The position numbers and the translations under genes are program-made. This document shows positions 51,218-60,370 of a DNA stretch of 64,000 nt, one piece after another; position 1 is the first letter of the stretch; each line of letters begins with the position of its first letter. The DNA comes from Paracoccaceae bacterium (GTDB lineage: Bacteria; Pseudomonadota; Alphaproteobacteria; Rhodobacterales; Rhodobacteraceae), in the NCBI GenBank assembly GCA_021741245.1, contig JAIOYF010000011.1:1-64000 (forward strand), given 5' to 3'. The notes beneath the pieces are model-generated. The model saw nothing but the letters and a program-made list of their open reading frames with translations. It did no database searches and was not told the origin of the DNA.

Positions 51218-53616
51218 GGGTTCAGTCCTTCTGGGATTGTCAGGCCGATGCGAGCGCCATCCTTGACCGCCATCCTTTCGCGCAGCTTTCTGGCCTGCGC
51301 CAGTGGCGGGCAACGTTTGTCATCATAGTATTCAACCTGACAATCGAGGCACTGGAAGCATTCCGCCATCTTGATCTTGCCCGACGTTTCAATTGCACGC
51401 ACCGGGCAGGACCGCTCGCACAAATGGCAAGGGCTGCCGCATTCGGGGCGGCGCTTGAGCATGTCCAACAGGTGAAGCCTGTCAAGAATGGCAAGCGCAC
51501 CACCCAATGGGCACAGAAAGCGGCAAAATGCCCGTTCGGTGAACAGCCCGATGCCAAGCAGGATCGTCGCGTAGATCACATAGGGCAGGCCGCGCACGAA
51601 CATGGCGGTGATTGCGGTCTTGAACGGCTCTATCTCTTCGGCAATTGCCGCCAATGCGGGATCAATCACGATCAACGCCAAGATCGTGGCCAGCGAAATA
51701 TACTTCCCCATCCAGAGGTGTCGCTGCACACCCTCACTCGGGTTCCATTGCGGCAGTTTCAGCGCCCGCGCAGTTTGTGCCAAAAGCTCCTGCAGCGCCC
51801 CGAAGGGGCAAAGCCAGCCGCAAAAGACGCCACGGCCCAGCAGCACAAGCGACACCGCCGTATAAATCGTCAAGATGACGATCAGCGGCTCGGCCAGATA
51901 AAAGGCGAAACCCAACTGATCAAACGGCGCCCGAAGGTAGTTGATCAGGTGCACGATAGACAGCTGTGCGCTGGCGATCCAGCCGATCCAGACCAGCGTG
52001 AACAACAAGAACCCGTTGCGCACCAGCCGATGCACGGCACGGCGGCGGCTCAGCTTGGCCTGAAACGCAAGGATCAGGGTCAAAACCGCCAGACTGGCAC
52101 AGAGGATGGCAATATCCACCCGCCCCTCTTTCCAAGGTTCCAGCCAGGCATAGCCATAGCTAACTTCGGGCATGAGTATGTACTTTTGCGGCAAGACATA
52201 GTCTGCGCCCGCAAGAACAAAGGGTTGCAGCGCCCCATCGGGCCGCATGGCAAAGGCATGCAGGTCCACATGCCACGGCTGCATGGGATCAAACCCGCTG
52301 TCGGCGGGCAAGATCAGCAGATCCGCGATCTTGCCCATGGAAAAGACTGCATCGGATTTCACGAACTTAAAGCTGTGCTCGCCCTGCGAAACCGTCACCC
52401 GATCCAGCCGGAACTGGTGCGACAGGTTGTTGAACTTGGTCCCCCGGTGGTCATAAACCCCACCAAGGGAGCCTACGAAGATTGCCTTTGTGCCTTCGGG
52501 CATCCCGCTGGCCAGCTTGTCAAAGGGATCTTGCCCGACACCGTTGCGGCCGATCGTGGGAGGGTTGGCGTAGCCCGCAACAAAATCGATATAAAGATCA
52601 TTCGGTCCACCAGAGATCGGCACCTCTGGCAAAAGATCAGCCAGACCTGCCCGCTCCATCGCGGCAAAAAGTTCGGAATTGGTGACACGCGCCCGCACCA
52701 GCCCGCCATCGGCAACCAGTTCATCCGCGCTTTTGGGTCTGAAGTTGATCGTATCGATTGTGGGTTCGGTCACGATGATATCTTCGGTGCGGAACCGAAG
52801 GACCATCCGCGCGCCCTCCAGCACCGCATTGCGCATTGCCCGGGCCGAGATCGTGGCACCCGATACAAAGGACGGCTGATAGCCCCCCTCTGCCCCCAGC
52901 CGCCCCTCAACCCCCTTCAACGTGCCCAGAAACTCTACCAGTCGGGCTGTGCGGCGCTCATCATTCAGCAGATAGGGTTCGCGGTGAAACAGCACCACGG
53001 CCCCTGTCACCTGCCCCTCCAATGTCACCCCGGCCACGACATCGAATGGCACGCTGGAATAACCGGGCGCGCGCAGCACATCGAGGGTGGAAAACACATA
53101 GCCCACCATCACGTCATTTGCATAGGCGGCGGCGGCCACGGGGCCGTCATCTTCCACCATGGCGACCCGGTCTGCACCCGCGAAGACAGCGTTCAGAACA
53201 TCGGGGGTAAGCCGATCCAACAATGGCTGCGGCGCCTTGCTGACATCAGTGGAAATCAGGTCCATCGCGGTGCCAGTTTTCTTGCCACCTTTTGCCTGCA
53301 CTTCTTTGGGCAAGGGGGATGGGGCTGGCGGTGGCGCGGCAGCGTCTGGCCTGATGTAGGCATCCTCTTCGGGATTTGGCTCCACCCATGAGGGGGAGTT
53401 CATCTCTTCTTCGCTGACCGCCCTGACGGCTGGTGGTGTCTGCGCCTCTTCTTCAGGGTTTTCCTGCGCCAAAGTGGGCGAGGACGACACGGCACAGATC
53501 AGCAGGACGGCAAGTAAAAAACCCCAAGTACCATCAGGCAATATTGCCATGCGGCTGAGCCGTGGGCCATGCCGGGCAGTGGATCTGGAAATTGCACTCT
53601 TCAATTGTCTCCACAT
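51214..53616 (-). CDS. NosR/NirI-type membrane flavo-iron-sulfur protein
   Basis: 800 aa. N-terminal signal/membrane segment (WGFLLAVLLICAVSSSPTLA), a low-complexity linker, a periplasmic FMN-binding domain with the attachment site SGAT (Thr255), a middle domain, five to six membrane helices, two CxxxCP motifs (CGWLCPFG and CRFLCPLG) and two ferredoxin-type clusters (CGSPCHLCERSCPVRAI and CFQCLDCQVEYYDDKRC). NosR moves electrons to the periplasm for nitrous oxide reductase, but no nosZ is in the window. ATG 53616 overlaps the pentapeptide gene by 16 bp. Confidence 0.9.
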   Translation of the reverse strand: MWRQLKSAISRSTARHGPRLSRMAILPDGTWGFLLAVLLICAVSSSPTLAQENPEEEAQTPPAVRAVSEEEMNSPSWVEPNPEEDAYIRPDAAAPPPAPSPLPKEVQAKGGKKTGTAMDLISTDVSKAPQPLLDRLTPDVLNAVFAGADRVAMVEDDGPVAAAAYANDVMVGYVFSTLDVLRAPGYSSVPFDVVAGVTLEGQVTGAVVLFHREPYLLNDERRTARLVEFLGTLKGVEGRLGAEGGYQPSFVSGATISARAMRNAVLEGARMVLRFRTEDIIVTEPTIDTINFRPKSADELVADGGLVRARVTNSELFAAMERAGLADLLPEVPISGGPNDLYIDFVAGYANPPTIGRNGVGQDPFDKLASGMPEGTKAIFVGSLGGVYDHRGTKFNNLSHQFRLDRVTVSQGEHSFKFVKSDAVFSMGKIADLLILPADSGFDPMQPWHVDLHAFAMRPDGALQPFVLAGADYVLPQKYILMPEVSYGYAWLEPWKEGRVDIAILCASLAVLTLILAFQAKLSRRRAVHRLVRNGFLLFTLVWIGWIASAQLSIVHLINYLRAPFDQLGFAFYLAEPLIVILTIYTAVSLVLLGRGVFCGWLCPFGALQELLAQTARALKLPQWNPSEGVQRHLWMGKYISLATILALIVIDPALAAIAEEIEPFKTAITAMFVRGLPYVIYATILLGIGLFTERAFCRFLCPLGGALAILDRLHLLDMLKRRPECGSPCHLCERSCPVRAIETSGKIKMAECFQCLDCQVEYYDDKRCPPLAQARKLRERMAVKDGARIGLTIPEGLNP

Positions 53617-54176
53617 CCCGAATCTGAAACCTCACCATCTGGCAAGATCGTATTGCACTGTGTTGCGGCATCCAAATTGGCCCCGGCGGTCATCGCGCCC
53701 AAAAGCGTCGCGTCATAAAGATAGGCGCTTGCAAGGTTTGCAGCCTTCAGATCGGCCCCACTCAGATTGGCCCCGTAAAGATCGGCCCCACCCAAATCCG
53801 CGTCCGCAAGGTTGGCCCCGGATAAATTCGCGCCAACCAGATTGGCCCCGCTTAAATCTGCGCCACCAAGGTTGGCCCCTGCTAGGTCCGCATAGAAAAG
53901 GCTGGCCCCCCGAAGATCCGCTTTTCCAAGGTTCGCCCCGGAAAGCGTGGCCCCGATCAGGCTGCTGTACAACAACCGCGCCTCGCTTAGGTCAGCCCCG
54001 TTCAATTTGGCCGCGCGCAAGTCCATCTTGACCAGATTGGCCCCGGCAAGGTCGCACAGGCCGCATGACATGGACCCAAGAAATCGGTCCAGGTGACCCG
54101 CATCCCACGCCACAGATGGCGCAGGCACGAATGCCACGAATGCAGCCACGATTACCTTCTTCAAGGCGTCCATCAT
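53601..54176 (-). CDS. Secreted pentapeptide-repeat protein, copy 2
   Basis: 191 aa from the ATG at 54176 (54173 also possible). Signal peptide LKKVIVAAFVAFVPAPSVA, CGLCDLAGANLVKMDLRAAKLNG opening, about 25 pentapeptides of the A(N/D)LxG type, and a C-terminal CNTILPDGEVSDSGCGDN tail. Same architecture as the 48260 gene but longer. It is the first gene of a leftward unit with the NosR-like protein and apbE. Confidence 0.87.
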   Translation of the reverse strand: MMDALKKVIVAAFVAFVPAPSVAWDAGHLDRFLGSMSCGLCDLAGANLVKMDLRAAKLNGADLSEARLLYSSLIGATLSGANLGKADLRGASLFYADLAGANLGGADLSGANLVGANLSGANLADADLGGADLYGANLSGADLKAANLASAYLYDATLLGAMTAGANLDAATQCNTILPDGEVSDSGCGDN

Positions 54177-54595
54177 TTGAATATTTCGAAAATAGCCCGT
54201 TTCAGCTTCACATGGACCTGTCGCAAGTTGAGGGCAGAGTAAGCCGCAATTGATTTGCGACGCAAGCAGTGCAAATGGGACTGGCAACGGGTCATTTCAT
54301 TCGCCGGGGCACTTTTCCCTTGTTAGACAATACTTCACCCACAAAATAATGACTATGCTGACCGGTAGATTGATGTCATTGGTTTATTCAATAGATAATC
54401 CCGTCGTTTTCCAATCTGAAGCATTGGCGCACCCAACTAAGGATTTTCGCGCAATGGTACTGATACGGCCGGACGCCGGGGGATGTGACATTGGACGACA
54501 ACGGTTTTGCATCCGGGAATGTGGTGTGCTGCCGCCTTTTGGGGAGACGACCACCGAAACCCTAGGTGTGAAACGCAAAAAAGATTTGGTGCCAG
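54177..54595. promoter_or_regulatory. Divergent gap, pentapeptide operon / lysR
   Basis: About 420 bp, more AT-rich than its flanks at 54310-54420. It should carry promoters for the leftward pentapeptide-nosR-apbE unit and the rightward lysR gene. An open frame on the plus strand (54250-54606) shows no coding character. Sequence around 54376-54400 (ATTGGTTTATTCAATAGAT) contains T-N11-A patterns typical of LysR sites, too weak to assert. Confidence 0.4.
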
Positions 54596-55624
54596 ATGAG
54601 CGATGACAAATACAAGATCACCCTGAAACAGCTTGAAATCTTTCAGGCGATCGTGCTTGCAGGATCGTTCACAAGGGCGACCGCGCTGACCAATCTTGCG
54701 CAACCGACCCTGTCACAGCAGCTTGCCAACCTTGAGAAGGAGCTCAAAACCCAACTGATCAAACGCGGCAAGAAATCATCCATCGAGATCACCCCGGCCG
54801 GAGATTTCTGGCTAACCAGAGCCGCAGAAATCTTGAACCTTGTCGAGTCGGCCTTGACAACGCATCAGGCGATTTATGTGGATCAGGGCATCACCATAGG
54901 CTTCGGGACCACCCCCAGCCTTCAAGGGCGGTTTGACGAACTTATCTCAACGGCTGCCCTTAATATCCCTGAAATCAAAGCCTTGAACATCCATAGCTTC
55001 CTGAATTCGCGTCAGGTGGCAGAGGCATTGCTGTCCCACCGCATCAATCTGGGCATTGCCAGCCGTGAGACATTGGACGAGCAGAAGTCATCGCTGAATG
55101 TGGTCAAACTTTATGACGACAAGATCGTCTGGGCCGTGCCGCGGGCGATCCCGATCAGCGATGTGGTGGAAACCATCAGGCGCGGAAAATGCGTGGGCGG
55201 CCACACCGGTCTGGAACGCTATGTTACACTTGGTCAGACGGTTCCATGGCACAAGCGCACGACGGACTGGTACCGCAGCAGATTGCCTTTCGCGCAACCC
55301 TTTTTTGGCGTGGCCACGCATCTTTCGGCCGTCCAGATCGCTGCGTCGGGTTTTGCCACCTGTCACACGCCGATGACGCTTATTCCCAACCTGCCAAACA
55401 ACATTCTGAGAAGACTGACGTTTTACGACATCGGCGAGTTGGCGCGCGAAGTCTGCATGGCCTATCCCAAGCACTTGATGAGCATCAAGTCTTTCGTCAA
55501 TTATTCGCGAGAAGTTCAGCGCATCATTGACTCGGAGTTCACTGACACGACTGACTTTATCTCACTTGAAACCGAGTTGGCGGCGGCCGTGCGAACGGCA
55601 GCAGAAACGGAGAAGGACGGATGA
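54596..55624 (+). CDS. LysR family transcription regulator
   Basis: 342 aa. The N-terminal HTH reads ITLKQLEIFQAIVLAGSFTRATALTNLAQPTLSQQLANLEKELKTQLIKRGKKSSIEITPAG; the rest is the LysR substrate-binding fold. It overlaps the small secreted protein gene by 4 bp and lies upstream of the iorAB genes, which it may regulate together with the divergent pentapeptide operon. Confidence 0.92.
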   Translation: MSDDKYKITLKQLEIFQAIVLAGSFTRATALTNLAQPTLSQQLANLEKELKTQLIKRGKKSSIEITPAGDFWLTRAAEILNLVESALTTHQAIYVDQGITIGFGTTPSLQGRFDELISTAALNIPEIKALNIHSFLNSRQVAEALLSHRINLGIASRETLDEQKSSLNVVKLYDDKIVWAVPRAIPISDVVETIRRGKCVGGHTGLERYVTLGQTVPWHKRTTDWYRSRLPFAQPFFGVATHLSAVQIAASGFATCHTPMTLIPNLPNNILRRLTFYDIGELAREVCMAYPKHLMSIKSFVNYSREVQRIIDSEFTDTTDFISLETELAAAVRTAAETEKDG

Positions 55625-55929
55625 GGACACTTTCGCGATCCCAATTGGCCCTGTGCGCTGGCCTCGCCTTTCTGAACCTGGGCGGGCAGGCATCGGCCGG
55701 CACCATCAAGGCAAACTGCACTGGAATGCTGAATTTTGATATCTATACCTTTGATTCAGAAAAAGAATCTCAGGATGTTCAGGGGATAGGGACATCCCAA
55801 TTCACCCAAGCTGATGGTTTCATCACATTGGCTGGTGACTTTGGGGAATACAAATTCGATCTTTCCGCGGGCACACTTTATCTGAACGGCAATGATACGG
55901 GCGTGTACTGCACCTATACTGGCCTTTGA
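55621..55929 (+). CDS. Small secreted protein of unknown function
   Basis: 102 aa. Signal peptide TLSRSQLALCAGLAFLNLGGQASA, then a short beta-rich domain with two Cys (NCTGMLNFDIYTFD ... NDTGVYCTYTGL), probably a disulfide. Overlaps lysR by 4 bp. No family recognised. Confidence 0.7.
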   Translation: MRTLSRSQLALCAGLAFLNLGGQASAGTIKANCTGMLNFDIYTFDSEKESQDVQGIGTSQFTQADGFITLAGDFGEYKFDLSAGTLYLNGNDTGVYCTYTGL

Positions 55930-56272
55930 TAAATTCGGCAAAAGAGCCATCCAAGACATGGTTTGATTGGGCAGTCCCCCATCGCCATGCGCAATACTCT
56001 GCATTGCGACGAACGCTTTGGGGATGCCCCATCGCAACGATTGATCATTGAGTTTAGCAATAAGATATATTGGCCCCACAAGCCGCTATTAATGTTGAGG
56101 GGAAGCACTTGTCGACTAGGCTTTGTGCAGGGTTTGCCCGGGAGGAATTCATTCGCTCACTGATGCGCAGCCGGGGTTTTCAAACCCCGGTGCTGTCTTT
56201 GGTGCTCTCTCAGGCATTCGCCCCGGAGGTTCGCAATCATGGCCCGCGAAGGGCCAAAGCGGAGGGAGAGAT
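55930..56272 (+). promoter_or_regulatory. Leader of iorAB with perfect inverted repeat
   Basis: 343-bp gap before the iorA-like gene. At 56171-56190 there is a 9-bp perfect inverted repeat (CCGGGGTTT / AAACCCCGG) with a 2-nt centre, about 80 bp before the start codon: operator or attenuator. The rest shows no gene; reading frames here (for example from 56123) lack similarity to the enzyme. Confidence 0.5.
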
Positions 56273-56734
56273 ATGGCGCTTACACTCAACATCAATGGTC
56301 GGGACTACGAGATAGATGCCGACCCGCAGATGCCGTTGCTTTGGGCAATTCGCGAAAAGGCAGGGCTTGTCGGCACGAAATTCGGCTGCGGCATCGCCCA
56401 GTGCGGGGCATGCACCGTCATCGTTGACGGCAATGCCGTCCGGTCATGCAATACGCCTGCGGCCACCGCCGTCGGCAAGGCCATCCGCACGATTGAAGGC
56501 GTGTCGGAAAACAATGATCACCCTGTCCAGCAGGCTTGGCAGGAACTGACGGTTCCACAGTGCGGCTATTGCCAGTCTGGGCAGATCATGTCGGCTGTCG
56601 CGCTACTTGAGAAAAGCGCAGATCCCTCTGACAACGAAATCGACAAGGCCATGGCAGGCAATATTTGCCGCTGCGGCACCTATCCCCGTATTCGCGCGGC
56701 CATTCATCGGGCTGCCGAAATCAGCAAGTCCTAG
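56273..56734 (+). CDS. Molybdenum hydroxylase 2Fe-2S subunit (IorA type)
   Basis: 153 aa from the ATG at 56273, with GGAGGGAGAG in front. Two 2Fe-2S clusters: the plant-type motif [17 protein letters not shown] and the C-terminal [17 protein letters not shown] with [15 protein letters not shown]. Full-length small subunit of isoquinoline 1-oxidoreductase or periplasmic aldehyde oxidoreductase type enzymes. It is followed after 11 bp by the large subunit. There is no FAD subunit, so electrons probably go to a cytochrome c. Confidence 0.94.
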   Translation: MALTLNINGRDYEIDADPQMPLLWAIREKAGLVGTKFGCGIAQCGACTVIVDGNAVRSCNTPAATAVGKAIRTIEGVSENNDHPVQQAWQELTVPQCGYCQSGQIMSAVALLEKSADPSDNEIDKAMAGNICRCGTYPRIRAAIHRAAEISKS

Positions 56735-56745
56735 GAGGTGATGTC

Positions 56746-58926
56746 ATGAACAAGATGAACTTCACGAGGCGCGATTTCTTCAAGGTGACCACCTCTGCTG
56801 CTGGCGGTCTGTTGATCGGCTTTCACTTCCCTGTCATGGCCGAAGCCGCCGCCGACAGTTCCGCTGTTGAGGTGAACGCATGGCTTACGATTGATCCCAA
56901 CAATATCGTCAGCATTGTCACGCCGCAGACCGAAATGGGCCAAGGCGCGTTTACGGCTGTTCCGATGATGGTCGCCGAAGAGCTGGACATCCCGTGGGAA
57001 AATGTTCGCCATGTCTTTGCCGATGCCAACCGGCATGTGAACAACGACAACCTTTACACCACCACCTCCACGGGCGGCTCTACCACCGTTTCGCGGCGCC
57101 ATCCCTATATTATGCAGGCGGGCGCCTCGGCACGTGAGCGTCTGCGGGTGGCGGCAGCAAACCGCTGGGGCGTTGCGGTTGATCAGGTCGTCGCCAAGCA
57201 AGGTATGCTGACCTCTGGCAGCAACCAAGGCACTTATGGTGAGTTCGCTGCGGACGCAGCGGCGGTGACCCTTGAGGCCGAACCCGCCATCAAAGCCTAT
57301 GGGGACTGGTGGCTTTTGGGCGGCGACATCAAACGCCTTGATGTCCCGTTGAAAACAAACGGAACGGCTGTTTATCCCATCGACGTCTCGGTGCCCGGAA
57401 TGGTCTATGCGGCTGTTCAGGCCTGCCCCGTGCCAGAAGGTAAATTGGTCAGCTTTGACTTTGAGGCGGTCAAGGCGATGCCCGGCGTTATTGCGGCGGT
57501 GGAACTGAAACAGGTCAAGGACGTGCCTGCCTTTACCGATTTGCGCAGCGCCATCGCGATTGTTGCCGAAAGCTGGTATCAGGCCAAGAACGCCCTCGCG
57601 GTCATGCCGATCGTCTGGGATTTTGGCCGTGGCGCGACGATCAGCTATGAAAGCCAGACCGCCGAAGCGCTTGGGCTGCTGGCAGGCGCCGGAACCGTTC
57701 TGAAAAACGAAGACGGCAATATCGGCAAAAACCTCGATACCGGCGTGAATCAGGATGCGGTGCCCGACCTGATCGCGGCATCAGGCAAAGTTGTGGCGGG
57801 CGAGGTCTATTCCCGCCCGTTTGAAGCCCACGCAACAATGATGCCCCCCTGCGCGCTGGCGGATGTAAAGGATGATCGGGTTGATATCTGGACCTTTACC
57901 CAAGATATCGGTCGTTCGCTGAACGAGGTTGCTGATCAACTTGGCCGTGACACAAAGAACGTCTTCTTGCATCAGACCTATCTGGGCGGCGGCTTTGGCG
58001 GCGGCTACAACATGGATGTGCACCGTCAGGCAGCGGCCATTTCGGCAGCTGTTGGAAAACCCGTAAAGGTTATTCGCAGCCGCGAAGAAGATATCGCACA
58101 AGACTCGCAGCGCCCACCGATTTGGGGCACGTACAAGGCGGCCTTGGGGGATGATGGTCTGCCCGTTGCGCTGGTGACCCATTTTGTTGGCGAAGAAAAG
58201 CAGCCCGTCTTCTCGCAACGGGGCGTGGCAAACATGCCGTATCTCGTGCCAAATCGCCGGCATGAATACAGCGTGGTGCAAAACCACATCCCGATTGGCT
58301 ATCACCGTGCGCCGGGCGCCAACTCCAACGGCTTTATCGTGGAACAGATGGTCGACGAACTGGCACAGGCTGGTGGTTGGGATCCGCTGGAATGGCGGAT
58401 CAAGATGACCGAAGGCAACGAACCATGGCAGCGCATCTTGCTTGCCATGAAGGAAAAGTCGGGCTGGACGACCGACCTTGGCCAAGGCGAAGGCATGGGC
58501 TGCGCTGTGGTTGAATCGCACGGCACCATTGCGGGTTGTGTGGCCACGGTTTCGGTCAGCAGACGTGGCCAAGTCTATGTCGACCGGCTGCAGTATTTCC
58601 TTAACAGTGGCTATGTGATCAACCCGCTTGCGGCGCGTGAACAGGCAGAAAGCTCAGCGATCTGGGAACTGGGCCATGCCATGATGGGCGGGCTTGAAAT
58701 GCGCGATGGTCGGATCGTCAATACGAACTTCGACTCCTACTCCATCATCCGCATGCCCGACCAACCACCGGTCATTGATGTGAACCTTGAGATGTCACAG
58801 AACCAGTGGTGGGGCGGCCTTGGGGAGCCTGCTGGCCCGCCAACACCGCCTGCCGTTGCCAACGCGATTTTCTACGCGACCGGCACGCGGGTCCGGACAA
58901 CGCCGATTTCGAAGGCAGAACTGTAG
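56746..58926 (+). CDS. Molybdenum hydroxylase large subunit (IorB type)
   Basis: 726 aa from the ATG at 56746 (CTAGGAGGTGATGTC upstream). Twin-arginine signal FTRRDFFKVTTSAAGGLLIGF, so it is exported folded with its Mo cofactor. Family segments: TPQTEMGQGAFTAVPMMVAEELDIPWENV, HQTYLGGGFGGGYNMDVHRQAAAIS, GYHRAPGANSNGFIVEQMVDELAQ and the end GGLGEPAGPPTPPAVANAIFYATG with the catalytic Glu in GEP. The substrate, an aldehyde or N-heterocycle, is unknown. Confidence 0.93.
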   Translation: MNKMNFTRRDFFKVTTSAAGGLLIGFHFPVMAEAAADSSAVEVNAWLTIDPNNIVSIVTPQTEMGQGAFTAVPMMVAEELDIPWENVRHVFADANRHVNNDNLYTTTSTGGSTTVSRRHPYIMQAGASARERLRVAAANRWGVAVDQVVAKQGMLTSGSNQGTYGEFAADAAAVTLEAEPAIKAYGDWWLLGGDIKRLDVPLKTNGTAVYPIDVSVPGMVYAAVQACPVPEGKLVSFDFEAVKAMPGVIAAVELKQVKDVPAFTDLRSAIAIVAESWYQAKNALAVMPIVWDFGRGATISYESQTAEALGLLAGAGTVLKNEDGNIGKNLDTGVNQDAVPDLIAASGKVVAGEVYSRPFEAHATMMPPCALADVKDDRVDIWTFTQDIGRSLNEVADQLGRDTKNVFLHQTYLGGGFGGGYNMDVHRQAAAISAAVGKPVKVIRSREEDIAQDSQRPPIWGTYKAALGDDGLPVALVTHFVGEEKQPVFSQRGVANMPYLVPNRRHEYSVVQNHIPIGYHRAPGANSNGFIVEQMVDELAQAGGWDPLEWRIKMTEGNEPWQRILLAMKEKSGWTTDLGQGEGMGCAVVESHGTIAGCVATVSVSRRGQVYVDRLQYFLNSGYVINPLAAREQAESSAIWELGHAMMGGLEMRDGRIVNTNFDSYSIIRMPDQPPVIDVNLEMSQNQWWGGLGEPAGPPTPPAVANAIFYATGTRVRTTPISKAEL

Positions 58927-58977
58927 GTGGGTGGATAAGGCTCGTCTTGGCCTCATCCAAAGCCGACAAAGAACGTC

Positions 58978-59003
58978 AAAGGGGCCCGCAAGGGCCCCTT
59001 TTT
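58978..59003. terminator. Bidirectional-type terminator between iorB and cytochrome gene
   Basis: Perfect 7-bp GGGGCCC / GGGCCCC stem with GCAA loop and T5 tail, preceded by A3, between convergent genes. It overlaps the end of the cytochrome gene by one base. Confidence 0.88.
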
Positions 59004-60316
59004 CAATGGGCTTTCGCGTGTTCCACCGCAGCTTTGGCTGCCGCGTTCAAATCCGACCACGCCGGTTTGGCGCTAAAGCGCCACCGCACAAAGCCTGCAA
59101 CGGCAGCTAGGTCTTCAGCCGACAGGCTGATCGGTTGCATCCGGCGCGCGCTTGACCCCAGCGGCGGCTCGATGCCCTTCAGAACCACGTTGAACAGGTT
59201 GGTCGGTGCGGGTGCATTGACCGCATAGGTCAGGCCAAGCGAGATTGGCTGCCCCTTTGCCACACGTTCCTTATGGCATTTCAGGCAGTTGGTCTTGAAG
59301 ACCTGCCCCCCTGCCAGTATCGCCTCGGGCACCGTCTGGCCCGGAAAGGCGAAATCAAAACTCTCGGGGAAATCGAGGGCCGCAATCTCGGTCGCGCGCG
59401 CCTCACGCTCTGCCGGGTCGACCGCTGGCGTGATCTTGGCAAGCCAAGTTGCGATGGCAAAGACGTCATCCTCATTCGCATCATGCAGGTTGTCGACGAC
59501 CTCTGTCATCGGGCCCGCAGCGATGCCGTGACGCTCACTCCAACCGTCAAACAGGTAATCGGCATAGTCGTCAACATCCCAACCGACTGGCGCGATGGAG
59601 GCAGACCCAAGGGGGGGGATCAGCCAGCCTTCGGCCGCGCCACCCGCCAGATATGCTGATTTCTTGACTGCGCCGAGTATGTTTCGTGGGCTGTGGCAGG
59701 CAGAGCAATGGCCAAGCGTCTCAGCCAGATAGGCGCCCCTGTTTTCTTCGTCGGTAAAGTCTGGATTTGGTGAAAACGGTTCTTGCCGATGGAACAACAG
59801 CTTCCAACCCGCAAGGATTGGACGGAAGGAAAACGGAAAGCGCAGCGTATTCGCCACGGGCTCTGAAGCAACGGGGTCCTGTGTCATCAGATATTGATAG
59901 AGCGCGTCAAGGTCATCATCGGTGACAGCGGCGAAATGGTCATAGGGGAAGGCCGGATAAAGATGATTTCCCTTGCGATCGACCCCTTCACGCATGGCGC
60001 GCACAAAGGCCTCATGGGACCACGAGCCGATGCCTGTCGCCACATCCGGCGTGATATTGGTGGAATAGATCGTTCCAAAGGGCGTGGGCAGGGCAACACC
60101 GCCCGACATGGCTTGGGTCCCTGCTGGTTTGTGACAGGCCGCGCAGTCACCCAAAAGGGAAAGGTTCTCGCCCAAATCAATCTGATCACTTGAGAAGCTC
60201 GCCTGGTCGATCTGCTCGATTGGTGCCAATTCGCGCGGAAACACATCCACGACAACCGCCCCCACCACCACGATTGCGGCCAGAGAGACCCCGGTCAATA
60301 CATGCCAGCGCTTCAT
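59003..60316 (-). CDS. Triheme c-type cytochrome (dehydrogenase subunit type)
   Basis: 437 aa. N-terminal anchor VLTGVSLAAIVVVGAVVVDVF, then three haem sites: CAACH (58-62), CSACH (204-208) and CLKCH (344-348). The architecture is that of the cytochrome subunit of alcohol/aldehyde dehydrogenases that accept electrons from molybdenum or PQQ enzymes. It converges with iorAB and is the likely electron acceptor, although transcribed toward it from the sox side. Confidence 0.9.
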   Translation of the reverse strand: MKRWHVLTGVSLAAIVVVGAVVVDVFPRELAPIEQIDQASFSSDQIDLGENLSLLGDCAACHKPAGTQAMSGGVALPTPFGTIYSTNITPDVATGIGSWSHEAFVRAMREGVDRKGNHLYPAFPYDHFAAVTDDDLDALYQYLMTQDPVASEPVANTLRFPFSFRPILAGWKLLFHRQEPFSPNPDFTDEENRGAYLAETLGHCSACHSPRNILGAVKKSAYLAGGAAEGWLIPPLGSASIAPVGWDVDDYADYLFDGWSERHGIAAGPMTEVVDNLHDANEDDVFAIATWLAKITPAVDPAEREARATEIAALDFPESFDFAFPGQTVPEAILAGGQVFKTNCLKCHKERVAKGQPISLGLTYAVNAPAPTNLFNVVLKGIEPPLGSSARRMQPISLSAEDLAAVAGFVRWRFSAKPAWSDLNAAAKAAVEHAKAH

Positions 60317-60370
60317 CGTTGATCCTTCATTATTTGCATTTTCGTTGTGTATAGGGCGGCTGAGACTTTC

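Noticed and set aside
51199-53391. 730-codon plus-strand open frame
   Set aside because: Mirror frame of the NosR-like gene; its His/Gln/Arg-rich translation is typical of antisense GC-rich codons.
54250-54606. 118-codon plus-strand frame before lysR
   Set aside because: No ribosome site, no family pattern, lies in a divergent AT-richer promoter gap and runs into lysR.
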